42,531 nt of DNA, from NCBI GenBank assembly GCA_009782175.1, contig WRKR01000024.1:1-42531 (forward strand), read 5' to 3'. The number at the start of each line of letters is the position of its first letter. Positions within the stretch are counted from its first letter, which is position 1. Below the pieces are notes generated by a model. That model ran no database searches. It was given only the letters and a program-made list of their open reading frames with translations, and was not told the origin of the DNA. Shown one piece after another: positions 15,885 through 24,733 of this stretch. This DNA comes from Cystobacterineae bacterium (GTDB taxonomy: Bacteria > Myxococcota > Myxococcia > Myxococcales > Myxococcaceae). The position numbers and the translations under genes were made by a program.

Positions 15885-15933
15885 AAATGCTATGCAAAAA
15901 ATGCTATGCAAAGAAAATGCTATGCAAAGAAAT
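15885..15933. repeat. Tandem repeat in the valS leader
   Basis: Three copies of AAATGCTATGCAAA plus a short A/G spacer start at 15885, 15898 and 15915. They fill the DNA just upstream of the valS ribosome site and may affect its promoter or leader. Confidence 0.7.
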
Positions 15934-15966
15934 GGCGGCCACTCTACACGAGTAACCGCCTTTTTT
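15923..15966. terminator. Hairpin between the receiver gene and valS
   Basis: GGCGG (15934-15938) pairs with CCGCC (15956-15960), with a further ACTC/GAGT pairing inside. A T-run (TTTTTTCTT) follows on the plus strand and a weaker ATTTCTTT on the minus strand. Only minus-strand genes are adjacent, so it could be a weak terminator or leader structure. Confidence 0.4.
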
Positions 15967-15998
15967 CTTATAAACCTGACTGGCAATAGAAAATCAAC

Positions 15999-17519
15999 CT
16001 AGCGTTTTTCGCCTCTTTCTTTGGCTTGAATCAGCCGCTCTATATGCTCGCGGATGAGGGTTTCTGCCAACTGAGGAACCACCTCCCAAATAACCTTTTC
16101 TAAAAGCTCCTTTGAGATGCTGGGCAACAACTCCCGGAGAGCAGCCTCAGGGTTTAATGCAGGGGGTGGGGCCTGAGGAATTAAGGTCTGTCCTCCCAAG
16201 CCGAAAGGATCTCTCCTGGGCAAAGCTCCCCCTGCAGTGGTTGGGTGTGGTACGGGTGCAGGCGCACGAGCAGAGGGGGGAGGTCGATAGCCAGGGGATG
16301 GATAGGGGGCCGGCCTCCCCAGAGGTGGAAACAAAGCCGTGGGTGCACTCGGAGAAAGGCGCTGAGGCAAAACAGCTCTAGGCACAAATGAAGGCGAAGG
16401 AGCCGCCCGAGCGGGAAACTGCTGTGCCAAAGGCAAGGGCCTGGGCATAGGCACACCATAAGCGGGCTGAGGCCTTGCCACATGAGCGGGAGGAGCCATT
16501 GGACGCAAAGGAGAAAATGCGGGAGCAAAGCCTGGCCGAGAAGGGCTGGACATGGGCACAGCCGTCGCTTGCAACACGGGGGCAGAAGGAGCAACCCCGG
16601 GCACAGGCCTTGCGGGAGCCAAGGGGGGGGACACAGGCGGCGCTCCAAATGGAGCAGCAGGCACACGCCTTGCGGCTATATTCCCTGGAATGGCTCCAGG
16701 CGGAGCGGCAGGAACAGCTCTTGGACTTGGCTCTCTCATGCCAACAGGAGCGGGTGCCGATAAAACCGGCGCAGGAGCAAAACCGGGTGAGGGGGCTTGA
16801 GCTCTCGGCGAAGGAGGTGGTTGAAAGAAAGCCGAGGGGGGCTCCGCAGCAGCCGGGGGAGGAGGCACCAAAACAGAGGCAGGAGGAGGAACCACAGGCG
16901 CCGGCATAACCACAGGCGTTGGCGTCAACACACGCGCTGGCATAACCACAGGCGTCGGCGTAAACACAGGTGTCGCCGGAGCCTCAGCTGTGGCCATAGA
17001 CGCCGACGAAACCGCAGGTGCGGGTGGAACCGCGGGGGCGGGTGGAACCACAGGTGCGGGTGGAAGTACAGGCGTTATGGAAGCCGCTTGAGGGGCAACA
17101 GGCTGTGGCCTTGCTATGGTGTGCACGCGCATGGGCAAAGGGGCCACCAGGGGCATGCCCAATATGCTGCATACTTTGTCAAGCAAGGCCTGGCTTTCAA
17201 AAGGCTTCGCCATATAAGCATCCGCCCCTGCAGCATGCACTTTTGCCTCGTCTATGGCTTCTTGGCCACTGACAAGAAGCAGGACGGGAATATGTGCTGT
17301 CTTCGGGTTTTTTTTAAGCAAAGCGCAAACCTCAAAGCCATCCTTGCCCGGCATCGACCAATCAGCCAACACCATGTCCGGAATCATCTCCTGAGCTTTG
17401 GCAACCGCATCCACGCCGTTATCGACCTCAACCAGATAAAAATCACCGGGAGGCAACACCAAGGAAACCACCTTGCGCATCGTCAACGAGTCATCAGCAA
17501 CCAGAACATTCTTCGGCAT
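15999..17519 (-). CDS. Receiver-domain response regulator with long Pro-rich linker
   Basis: The 506-residue protein starts with a complete receiver domain (1-122): acidic pair D9-D10 in VADDS, phospho-acceptor D53 in LADWSMPG, and conserved K105 in MAKPF. Residues about 130-435 are Pro/Ala/Val-rich with repeated PAPVVPPAP units and probably unstructured. The last 60 residues form a charged helix, LLEKVIWEVVPQLAETLIRE, a motif I associate with receiver proteins of Deltaproteobacteria. There is no DNA-binding or enzymatic output domain, so signalling is probably by protein contact, as in motility or polarity regulators such as RomR (an analogy only). No sensor kinase is adjacent. The ATG has GAGGG just upstream. 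Confidence 0.85.
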   Translation of the reverse strand: MPKNVLVADDSLTMRKVVSLVLPPGDFYLVEVDNGVDAVAKAQEMIPDMVLADWSMPGKDGFEVCALLKKNPKTAHIPVLLLVSGQEAIDEAKVHAAGADAYMAKPFESQALLDKVCSILGMPLVAPLPMRVHTIARPQPVAPQAASITPVLPPAPVVPPAPAVPPAPAVSSASMATAEAPATPVFTPTPVVMPARVLTPTPVVMPAPVVPPPASVLVPPPPAAAEPPSAFFQPPPSPRAQAPSPGFAPAPVLSAPAPVGMREPSPRAVPAAPPGAIPGNIAARRVPAAPFGAPPVSPPLAPARPVPGVAPSAPVLQATAVPMSSPSRPGFAPAFSPLRPMAPPAHVARPQPAYGVPMPRPLPLAQQFPARAAPSPSFVPRAVLPQRLSPSAPTALFPPLGRPAPYPSPGYRPPPSARAPAPVPHPTTAGGALPRRDPFGLGGQTLIPQAPPPALNPEAALRELLPSISKELLEKVIWEVVPQLAETLIREHIERLIQAKERGEKR

Positions 17520-18008
17520 GTAGCCCTCAAATAAACCAAAAATAACAAATACAGCCTAAGCCGTCGTAATCAGCAGTTGTATAATTATGTACAATACCCC
17601 TCAACAACTCACGGGGAAAATTTTAAACCTTTGTTGCTGAACACCTTTGCCCTTTAACACCTTTGCCCTACCCTCCACGGCCCTGGCATCCACTGCCTCG
17701 CCATCCACTGTCCTGGCCTTCACTGCCTCGCGCCTCGCCACCCATTGCCCTGCATTGCCCTGCCTTCCGCTTTGTCCCACCATGGGTGTTATACGCTGTG
17801 GGTGGTTTGCTCTAGGCTGTTTCTAGCATAACCCATTCTTTTTAAAGTATTTATCCTCTTTTTCCCTCTGGTTTTGCCTCAAAACGGCCCCTCCCTGGAA
17901 GCGGATAACCCATGTGCTGTTTCCCCTTTGTTTCCCCTGTGGCTCTCTTGTTTTAGCTTCAATGGCCTGTCTCGGGAAAGCACAACGTTCCGGAAAGCAC
18001 AAGCATTT
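17520..18008. other. Intergenic stretch with imperfect repeats
   Basis: No supported gene is visible. An inverted repeat, TTGTA/TACAA at 17577-17594 around an AT-rich centre, lies 60 bp upstream of the receiver gene and could be an operator. From 17636 to 17772 the sequence is built of drifting CACCTTTGCCCT and CACTGCCTCGCC units, probably slippage-derived. Confidence 0.4.
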
Positions 18009-18845
18009 CTATTTTCCTGGTTTTTTCTTTTTCTCCTCCACGCTTTTGAGCAAATCCGCCGCTTTTTTGGCTTCTGCACTCTTGGGGTGTACTCTGAGCA
18101 ACTCTTCAAGGGCCAGTTTGGCTTCGGGGAGTTTTTTAAGCTGTTTAAAGCACTCGTGGGAGCGCAAATAGGTCAGAGGAGCCGAGGCGGTTTTGGGGAA
18201 TTCCTGAATAACCTTTCCATATTCATAAAGCGCTTCTCTATAGTGTTTCTGCACAAAATAGCTTTCCCCAAGCTTAAAATGCACTTCGCCCGCGGCGCTG
18301 TCCTTGGGCCACCTGCGCAAAAACTCATTCAGCAAGGCCTGGCCTTCTTTAATATTTTCCCCTTTAAGCACCTCGTCCGTATATTTCAAAAAAGCCTTGG
18401 GCTCATCTGGCTTCGCAGGCTGTTTGGGCACAGCAGCTCCCGAGGTTGCAGAAGTCGTCGTTGCCGAAGTGGCCGCTGCCGCAGCGGCGGTGGTGGCAGC
18501 CAACTCCTGCGTTTGCACGCGCAGCGCCGCTTGTGCTGCTTCCAACTCTCGAATGCGGTGCTCTAACAACTCTAAACCCCCGCGCAAGCTCGCCACATCC
18601 TCCGCGGAGCGCTGCATCTGCACCCCAATGTCAGCGCCACTTTGCCTGGCCCATTGTTCCGTTTGGCTTAGCGCTTTGGAAATACGTTCTTGGCTCTCCT
18701 TCACCTCTGAGCTGAGCAACTCATTTTCCTGCGTCAGGCTTTGCAGACGCTCTTCCAACATGCGCCCCCTTTCCGCAGGAAAAAAACACCCCGTCAGCAA
18801 CACGGCAAAGGGCACAACAAGGCGCACTCCTGGGGCTACACCCAT
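18009..18845 (-). CDS. CpoB/YbgF-like TPR lipoprotein
   Basis: The protein has a lipoprotein signal ending LLTGC, a coiled coil (about residues 25-110 from the chosen start), an Ala/Thr linker, and a C-terminal region of TPR-like repeats, for example FKLGESYFVQKHYREALYEYGKVI. This order is that of CpoB/YbgF, the periplasmic coordinator of peptidoglycan synthesis and Tol-Pal constriction. Unlike typical YbgF it is probably lipid-anchored, a form common in deltaproteobacterial homologues. No tol or pal genes are in the window. The frame is also open from a GTG at 18884; I chose the ATG at 18845 because it gives a standard-length signal. It lies 103 bp downstream of the uncharacterised gene at 18987. 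Confidence 0.7.
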   Translation of the reverse strand: MGVAPGVRLVVPFAVLLTGCFFPAERGRMLEERLQSLTQENELLSSEVKESQERISKALSQTEQWARQSGADIGVQMQRSAEDVASLRGGLELLEHRIRELEAAQAALRVQTQELAATTAAAAAATSATTTSATSGAAVPKQPAKPDEPKAFLKYTDEVLKGENIKEGQALLNEFLRRWPKDSAAGEVHFKLGESYFVQKHYREALYEYGKVIQEFPKTASAPLTYLRSHECFKQLKKLPEAKLALEELLRVHPKSAEAKKAADLLKSVEEKKKKPGK

Positions 18846-18986
18846 AACCCTCAATAAATTCAAGGTTTTTATATTAAAAAACACACTGGCCTCTATTCTC
18901 GCTTTTCTAAGCTGTCTATGGCTTTTAACCCAGTTGAGGCCTCAACGGAAAAAACCTGACAGACAAAAAGCGGACTGACAAAAACT

Positions 18987-20300
18987 TTAGACTAAAATCA
19001 GCCTGGGGCCCTGCAGGCTTTTTCGAATAAGCTCAAAAGCGCCCTCAACCTCAGCCTCCGCTTCCGTAAGGCGGCGCAGCAAAACCGTGTGGGCATGGGC
19101 ATGAGGGCCACACATGTTTTTTAATTCTTCCAAAAGGCCCATCGCTGAATGGAGGGCTATTTGGGCATCTTGTTCTCTTAAAGCCTCTGGGGGAGCACCT
19201 CCTTTCTGCTCCTTGAGGTATGCGGAAAAACGCTGCAGCGTCATTTGCAGTTTTTCTCCAGAAAACTCACTTAAGGGTTTTTGCAAAAATTCACAATCCA
19301 CCTTCAACATCCGCAATGCGTTGCCCAGAGAAGGCCTGGGGGACAAGGGGTGAATGTTGAGCCTTTCAAAAGCCCCCAAAAGGGCATCCTCTTCAGGCGC
19401 AGGCCATGCATAGGGGACCAGCTCCAAAAAAACATACAAATCCGGAACTCCCTTTCGCACGACCTCCAGCTCTTCTTCTTCAATGGGAGGAAAAGTTTCA
19501 GGAAAGCCCGCAAACAACAAAGGGAAGACAACGGCCTCCCAAAAATCCTCTGAAACAGCTCCCGTAGAAGCGGAGCTTGCCCAAAGCCGCGCAGCAAGCT
19601 CACAAGTCTGCGCGTGTTTCTCCCACTGCTCCCCCATGGGTTTATGGGGCTCCATGGCGTCAAACACCGCTCGGAATTGGTTTTCCATATGCATTTTCAA
19701 CTCGGCAGGCAGCCCGCTCCCCGTGCGCGTTAAGGCCTCCTTGAGTTCCTGCATGAGTTGGCCTGGCAGACGCTTCCATGTGGCTTCTGCCTTTTCCATG
19801 TCCAAAGAAAGCATTTGGATGAAGTGTGAGTTGAACAAGCGTTGATAGAGTTGAGCATCCAACTTGGGTGCGCCCACCAAAGGAATTCCCGAAGCCATGC
19901 GTGCAGAGCTCAACGAGTTGCTCAGGTTTTGGCTCAGCTCATCCAACTTTCCCAAGCTGGCCATACTCAAAGCATCCAACACAGCTTCAAACGGAGACAA
20001 CACAATAATTGCATCCGCAAACCCCAGAGAAACGCCTGCCATAGAGTCGCAGTTGGGAAACCAAAACCCTTTATGCAAATAAAGCAACTTCTCTCCGAGA
20101 ATGGCTGTCAACCCCAGGGCAATGAGTTGGTGCTCTGGCTTAGAAAACTTGAATGCGCCGCCCAAAACTTTGATGACAGATTTTTCAATTTCACTCCAAG
20201 AGGCATTCAAATAATCCACTTCTCGCTTTTCAGCTGTCTTCAGCAAAAGCACCAACTGAGACAGTGCAGCTTCCATATGCGGTGGTTTTTCAATGTCCAT
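18987..20300 (-). CDS. Uncharacterised alpha-helical protein
   Basis: This 437-residue protein is not recognised. It is largely alpha-helical in appearance, with no signal peptide and no clear membrane segment except a mildly hydrophobic stretch around LIALGLTAILGEKLLYLHKG. It is acidic in the second half (FPPIEEEELEVVRKG). The C-terminus contains an Ala/Glu-rich helix. A cytoplasmic, clade-specific protein is likely. The ATG at 20300 is preferred over an upstream in-frame start because GGAGGGG lies just before it. It is followed on the same strand by the CpoB-like lipoprotein, so the two may be co-transcribed. The gene upstream is divergent. Confidence 0.7.
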   Translation of the reverse strand: MDIEKPPHMEAALSQLVLLLKTAEKREVDYLNASWSEIEKSVIKVLGGAFKFSKPEHQLIALGLTAILGEKLLYLHKGFWFPNCDSMAGVSLGFADAIIVLSPFEAVLDALSMASLGKLDELSQNLSNSLSSARMASGIPLVGAPKLDAQLYQRLFNSHFIQMLSLDMEKAEATWKRLPGQLMQELKEALTRTGSGLPAELKMHMENQFRAVFDAMEPHKPMGEQWEKHAQTCELAARLWASSASTGAVSEDFWEAVVFPLLFAGFPETFPPIEEEELEVVRKGVPDLYVFLELVPYAWPAPEEDALLGAFERLNIHPLSPRPSLGNALRMLKVDCEFLQKPLSEFSGEKLQMTLQRFSAYLKEQKGGAPPEALREQDAQIALHSAMGLLEELKNMCGPHAHAHTVLLRRLTEAEAEVEGAFELIRKSLQGPRLILV

Positions 20301-20394
20301 GGCCCCTCCATAGCATGTATGCAACGCTTGTCCGGAATTTCTCGTTTCCTCTCAGACAAAGGTTTGTCGGCCACACATATACCTGTTAAGCATA

Positions 20395-23364
20395 ATGGGA
20401 ATAATGCGTTTTCCAACGTTGCTTTGTCTTGCCCTTATTCTCAACGCTTGCGCCTCTCTTTCGACACGTTTCTCAACGCCCATTGCGACGGGGTTTGCAC
20501 GCGACGACATGTGGAAACTGACAACGCCGGAGTCAGAAATTTATTATCCCAAACAACATGAAGCGGAGGCTTTGCGCCTTGCCAGGCAAATGAAAAAATG
20601 TCTGGGGGCGCTGCGCAACAAAACGCAGGGGGATACGCCGACAAGGCGCATGTTGGTTTTTTTGACGTCGACAAATTTTAACAACGCTTATGTTTCAGGA
20701 GAATATGGGGGAGAGTTTCTGCACACGGTTAACCCGCTTTTCCTCACAAGTGAAACCTTCAACTGGTATAACATGTCCGGGGGGGACATTTCAGAAGTTG
20801 TCTGCCATGAAATTTTTCACTATGTGCATTTGGAGCAGACGCGCGGACTGTGGAGGTGGTTTAACCTTATTTTGGGTCCACAAGTTTCTCCCCAAGGTGC
20901 TTTGGAGCGGTGGTTTACGGAGGGGGTAGCGCAATTTTATGAGGGGCACCTTCAACACCCCACAGGAAGGCCCCACAGCCCCTATTATTATGCCCTCTTC
21001 TATTCGGGTGTCGCTGCGCGAAAAGGCAAAATATATGAGAGTGACTTGCACCCTCAAACACGCGACTTGTTGCCGGCTTCCGGTGCCTATCTCACCTCAT
21101 TGTTTTTCATTGAATACCTCGTTAAGCAATATGGGGAGGCCAAGCTTTGGGAGCTTATTTCCATGCAGGCCGATGCACTTTTTTTCCCTTTCGGCGTCAG
21201 CCTTCGCTTCAAAAGCGTCTATGGAAAAACACTCGCCGCTCTTTTTGATGAGTGGAGAAAAAGCCTCGCCCCCAAAGCTACCTCTCCGCCCACGCCTTCC
21301 AACCAAAAAACGCTGCTCCACCATGTGGGCTATATAGCAAGGCTGGGGGTGGCTTTGGACGGCAGCATGGCGGTGGTGCGCACTCACCGAGAAAAAACGC
21401 CGGCCCTCTTGCTGCTAAACAGCGACGGAAGTTTGCGTGCTCAGCTCTCACTCACTCAACATATACCCTATCGCCCCTGGGTTAACGCAAGTGCGTCGAG
21501 CATTTCAGGGCTCTCCTTCAGCGCGGATGGGCGTTGGCTTTTTCTGCACAACACCGACATTAACGCGTGGGGAAATAACGTTGGGCAACTGTGGAAAGTG
21601 GATGCGCAAACCGCCAAAGTGCTCCGTGTTTGGCAAGAGGCGGGAAGCCAGGGAGGCGCGCTTCACCCGGAGGGAAACCACTATCTCTGGGTGGAATTCC
21701 AGCCTGGAAAAACACGCTTGGTTGAGTTCCATCTGCACACGCAACAAAAACAAACGCTGCTCGAAGAAGGCCCGGGTATTTCTTTTGCAACGCCAAGCTA
21801 TTCTCCAGACGGCAAACAACTTGCTTTCTCCCGCTGGGAGGGCAAGGGTTGGGACATTCGCCTCTGTCAAATACGCAGGGGAAAAATAGGAGAATGCAAG
21901 CAACTCACGAAGGACTCGGCTTTTAATTATGCCCCAAAGTGGATTGACAATGACAACCTTCTCTTTGTGCGCAAAGAAGGAAACTCAGCCCAGGCATTCC
22001 GTTTGCACCTTCCCTCGCAAAAACGCACTCGCCTCACTCAAGCGCCTTTCTTTGTCATGGATGCAAGCCCCTCACGCAGCCATGTCCACTTCCTTAACCG
22101 GGTGGGGTGGGAGTGGAGCTTGGATAGCATAAAACTCAACCTGGAGGAGGAGGAAGAGAAGGAGGAAGAGGAAACGCCCCACCTTCCCCTGCTTCGCCAG
22201 GAGGGAGATGAAATGCTCCCCTCTGCTCTACCTTCAGCCTCCTCTTTTGAGTCTTTGCGCATTCTCTCGGAGGAGGAGGAGGAGGCGTTGGAAATAGAAT
22301 CCAACCGCCCCTATTCCGGGTGGGAGGAGCTTTGGCTGCCTCGGGCGCGCATTCCCTATGTGGACATTTATTTTCCCGCAAAATTCTGGAATGCAAAAAT
22401 AGGCTCCTCCATTGGGCTCTCCCTCTATGGGAGCGATCGCCTCAGCTTTCACAACTGGGCGCTGGATTTTCGCTTTGTTTCTCCTACAAAATCCTATGGC
22501 ACAGCGCTGGCCTATCTCAACCGACAGCTGGCACCTTGGACACTGTTTGCACAGCTCCACTATGAAAAAAACCCTCCCTTGCAATATTGGATGGGACAAT
22601 TTGGAGGGCAACGCACCTTTTTCACCACGCCTTTGCGTTTTTCTTTTCTTGCCATTGACAGAGCATATGCGGGTGAGCACCAACGCTACCTCGGCCCCTC
22701 CATTTCCGCGGACTATGCCGCAGGCTCCTCCACCGTCATGGGGGGAACCCAAAGCCTCTTCCAAATAGGGGTTTTAGGGAGTTTCTTTTTCAAAGACATG
22801 GGAAGTGTACGCAATGTCATCAGCCTCTCCGGCTATATGGGCCTGGGCATTCCGCTTCCTTTTTTGACACAGCACTCCTTCGTCCTCAACCTCAGAGGAC
22901 GCTCTCTGCCCAATGCCCCCAAAGGTACTTTGCAATTGGGGGGCATGGCCTATAACCCCGTCCTCCTGCAAAGCCAGGAGTCCAAATATGCTCCCTCCCC
23001 AGGCATTTTCCTTCCCAGCTTCTTTGGCGAGGCCATACGCGGTTTTGAAGACTTTTCCATCCGCGCCAACCATGCAGCCATCGCCCATGCCCGCTACCGC
23101 TATGCTTTTGTCATAGACAGGGGCTCCATCTCCACCTTCACCCTCTTTCCCTCCCTCTTCTGGCGACAAATAGACGTGGAATTGTTTGGCACTTCCAGCT
23201 ATAGCGACAACCTCTCACACCGCTGGCTACACGCCATAGGCGGTGCTGTTTTCCTGCGAACAACCATCGCCCAAAGCATCTCCCTCAACCTCTATTATCA
23301 ACTCTCTGTTCGCATCAATGTCCGGCTCCCTCCTCTGCACCTCATCGGCTATTCCATTGAATAA
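20395..23364 (+). CDS. Lipoprotein with metallopeptidase, beta-propeller and barrel-like regions
   Basis: This protein has 989 residues. A lipoprotein signal ends LILNAC (C19). The N-terminal domain is a gluzincin-like peptidase: HEIFH at 138-142 binds zinc and E176 in RWFTEGVAQFYEG is the expected third ligand. Residues about 310-580 hold TolB/PD40-like propeller repeats (FSADGRWLFL, YSPDGKQLAFSRW). A Glu-rich linker follows (about 583-640). The last 330 residues have alternating aromatic strands, such as LRFSFLAIDRAYAG, typical of an outer-membrane beta barrel, though the final residue is Glu rather than Phe. The domain order resembles large deltaproteobacterial surface proteases. Membership of a barrel family is inferred from pattern only. 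The gene is monocistronic or leads the small gene at 23515. The ribosome site is poor, so the start could be three codons later. Confidence 0.8.
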   Translation: MGIMRFPTLLCLALILNACASLSTRFSTPIATGFARDDMWKLTTPESEIYYPKQHEAEALRLARQMKKCLGALRNKTQGDTPTRRMLVFLTSTNFNNAYVSGEYGGEFLHTVNPLFLTSETFNWYNMSGGDISEVVCHEIFHYVHLEQTRGLWRWFNLILGPQVSPQGALERWFTEGVAQFYEGHLQHPTGRPHSPYYYALFYSGVAARKGKIYESDLHPQTRDLLPASGAYLTSLFFIEYLVKQYGEAKLWELISMQADALFFPFGVSLRFKSVYGKTLAALFDEWRKSLAPKATSPPTPSNQKTLLHHVGYIARLGVALDGSMAVVRTHREKTPALLLLNSDGSLRAQLSLTQHIPYRPWVNASASSISGLSFSADGRWLFLHNTDINAWGNNVGQLWKVDAQTAKVLRVWQEAGSQGGALHPEGNHYLWVEFQPGKTRLVEFHLHTQQKQTLLEEGPGISFATPSYSPDGKQLAFSRWEGKGWDIRLCQIRRGKIGECKQLTKDSAFNYAPKWIDNDNLLFVRKEGNSAQAFRLHLPSQKRTRLTQAPFFVMDASPSRSHVHFLNRVGWEWSLDSIKLNLEEEEEKEEEETPHLPLLRQEGDEMLPSALPSASSFESLRILSEEEEEALEIESNRPYSGWEELWLPRARIPYVDIYFPAKFWNAKIGSSIGLSLYGSDRLSFHNWALDFRFVSPTKSYGTALAYLNRQLAPWTLFAQLHYEKNPPLQYWMGQFGGQRTFFTTPLRFSFLAIDRAYAGEHQRYLGPSISADYAAGSSTVMGGTQSLFQIGVLGSFFFKDMGSVRNVISLSGYMGLGIPLPFLTQHSFVLNLRGRSLPNAPKGTLQLGGMAYNPVLLQSQESKYAPSPGIFLPSFFGEAIRGFEDFSIRANHAAIAHARYRYAFVIDRGSISTFTLFPSLFWRQIDVELFGTSSYSDNLSHRWLHAIGGAVFLRTTIAQSISLNLYYQLSVRINVRLPPLHLIGYSIE

Positions 23365-23514
23365 ACAAATTTAACCAAGCCACTTGGCCATGGTCTCTTT
23401 CGAAAATGGTTTTTAACAATAAGAGCTTTTAGAAAAGCGTATTTTGAGGTGCTTGCTTTTTCTTTAGGGCTTGCTTTTTAGGGGGGGGAAGGTTTTATAA
23501 TGGAGGCCATGCCT

Positions 23515-23829
23515 ATGCGCGTTTTCTTTTTGGGTTTGGGGTTTTCTTTCTTTTTGGCTTTGTCTGCGCAAGCACAGTCTGGGGACAGGCTGAATACTTT
23601 CTCTTCTTCAGGGAGCAAGTCTGAGGGGGAATTAATCAGCAGCTTTGCCCAGCAGCAAGAGTTTGGCCAAGAGCCTACGCAGCCTTTTCCTCTTATAGCT
23701 GTCTCTTTGGGGATTGTCGTTTTGTTGTGCGTAGCACCCTTTGCCATCAACTATTTTGGGAAGATGTCCAGAGAAATGCAAGACGCCCAGAAAAATGACT
23801 CTTCCTCTTCAAAAACGACGCGCCTTTAG
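23515..23829 (+). CDS. Small membrane protein with signal peptide
   Basis: From the ATG at 23515 the protein has 104 residues. A signal peptide (about 1-21, ending AQAQ) is followed by a polar segment, a membrane helix at about 58-78 (FPLIAVSLGIVVLLCVAPFA) and a polar Ser/Lys-rich tail. The layout suggests a small inner-membrane protein with its middle in the periplasm. GGAGG lies eight bases before this ATG; two earlier in-frame ATGs are too close to that site. It is not recognised. Its stop codon sits in a terminator-like hairpin shared with the convergent gene at 23839. Confidence 0.65.
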   Translation: MRVFFLGLGFSFFLALSAQAQSGDRLNTFSSSGSKSEGELISSFAQQQEFGQEPTQPFPLIAVSLGIVVLLCVAPFAINYFGKMSREMQDAQKNDSSSSKTTRL

Positions 23830-23840
23830 GCGCCTGTTTT
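23820..23840. terminator. Short hairpin between convergent genes
   Basis: GCGCC (23820-23824), loop TTTA, GGCGC (23829-23833), then CTGTTTT on the plus strand. It overlaps the stop of the plus-strand gene. It could serve the plus-strand transcript, and perhaps both. Confidence 0.5.
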
Positions 23841-24678
23841 AAAGCGGATCTTCCTCCACAATGGCTTGGTTGGCTGGGGCTTGGCGGGCCGGGGTTTGGC
23901 TGGCTGGAGGCAAAACAACGGGGGAGGCTTCTTGTTGGGGAGCGACGAGGGTTGTTCCTTGTTCCATCGACAATTGTCCTCGCGAGAATTGTCCTCGCAG
24001 AAAGTCCTCGGACAGTTTTTGAGCGACGGTGTCGAGCACCCAATGGATGCGGTTGCGGTATAAAGAAGGCTCTCTGGCGAGGACAAAAGGATCGACCACC
24101 GGCAGGCTGGACTCTTCTTCTTCGGCATGGAAGCTCCGTTTCCACAGGAGGCTTCCGTTTTTCAGGCGAAACATGCGCCCATAGCCACGGACCCAAAAAC
24201 GAACTTTTCCCTGGGCGCTGCGAATGCCATATTCCTCAATAACCATTTCGACGATGCTGTCCACATCCATGGCCAGAAGCCTTTTATAGTCAGGCTCCAC
24301 ATCTGCCTCATCCTGCATGAGAAAAATCCCCAGGGAGCGAGCCACCTTGGATGGTTCCGCCGCATCTTTAAAAGGCGCCACCTGCTCCAAACGCAACATG
24401 GTGCGGGCGCGCAAACCATCCGACAACTCATAATGCGGCAAGCCTCTGAGCATGCGCGCTGCCATGCGTCGGTTCCCCTCGGCCGGCTCCAGCCTCTTTA
24501 AGCCTTCTCTAAATGTGTTGTCATCCGTGAAGACGGTTGCCTTAGGCCCCGCATTTTTGGAAATGCGGCCTACAAAAGCAGGTTTTTGGATGCTCTCCAA
24601 AGCCGCAGCATCCAGAGACTTATGAGCGCAGCTTGCTCCCAATAAAGCCACAGCACTAAAAAGGCAAAAACGTTTCAT
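23839..24678 (-). CDS. Hypothetical lipoprotein
   Basis: This 279-residue protein has a clear lipoprotein signal ending LLGASC (C17). The mature part is mixed alpha/beta, including SIVEMVIEEYGIRSAQGKVR and a strand-rich VRGYGRMFRLKNGSLLWKR. That pattern recalls lipoproteins of the kind that report on envelope assembly, but I do not recognise the family. The C-terminal 40 residues are Gln/Pro/Ala-rich. It is the last gene of the likely minus-strand operon that begins at 30507, 55 bp after the cyclic-nucleotide-binding protein. It converges with the small membrane protein gene on its other side. Confidence 0.65.
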   Translation of the reverse strand: MKRFCLFSAVALLGASCAHKSLDAAALESIQKPAFVGRISKNAGPKATVFTDDNTFREGLKRLEPAEGNRRMAARMLRGLPHYELSDGLRARTMLRLEQVAPFKDAAEPSKVARSLGIFLMQDEADVEPDYKRLLAMDVDSIVEMVIEEYGIRSAQGKVRFWVRGYGRMFRLKNGSLLWKRSFHAEEEESSLPVVDPFVLAREPSLYRNRIHWVLDTVAQKLSEDFLRGQFSRGQLSMEQGTTLVAPQQEASPVVLPPASQTPARQAPANQAIVEEDPL

Positions 24679-24733
24679 GGGAGTGTTTTAACCCAAGGAC
24701 ATTTTCTCTGCGAGCACTGAAACACTCCCCTGG

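Noticed and set aside
17601-17783. 60-codon minus-strand frame of Val/Ala/Arg repeats
   Set aside because: It follows from drifting DNA repeats; no ribosome site and no domain.
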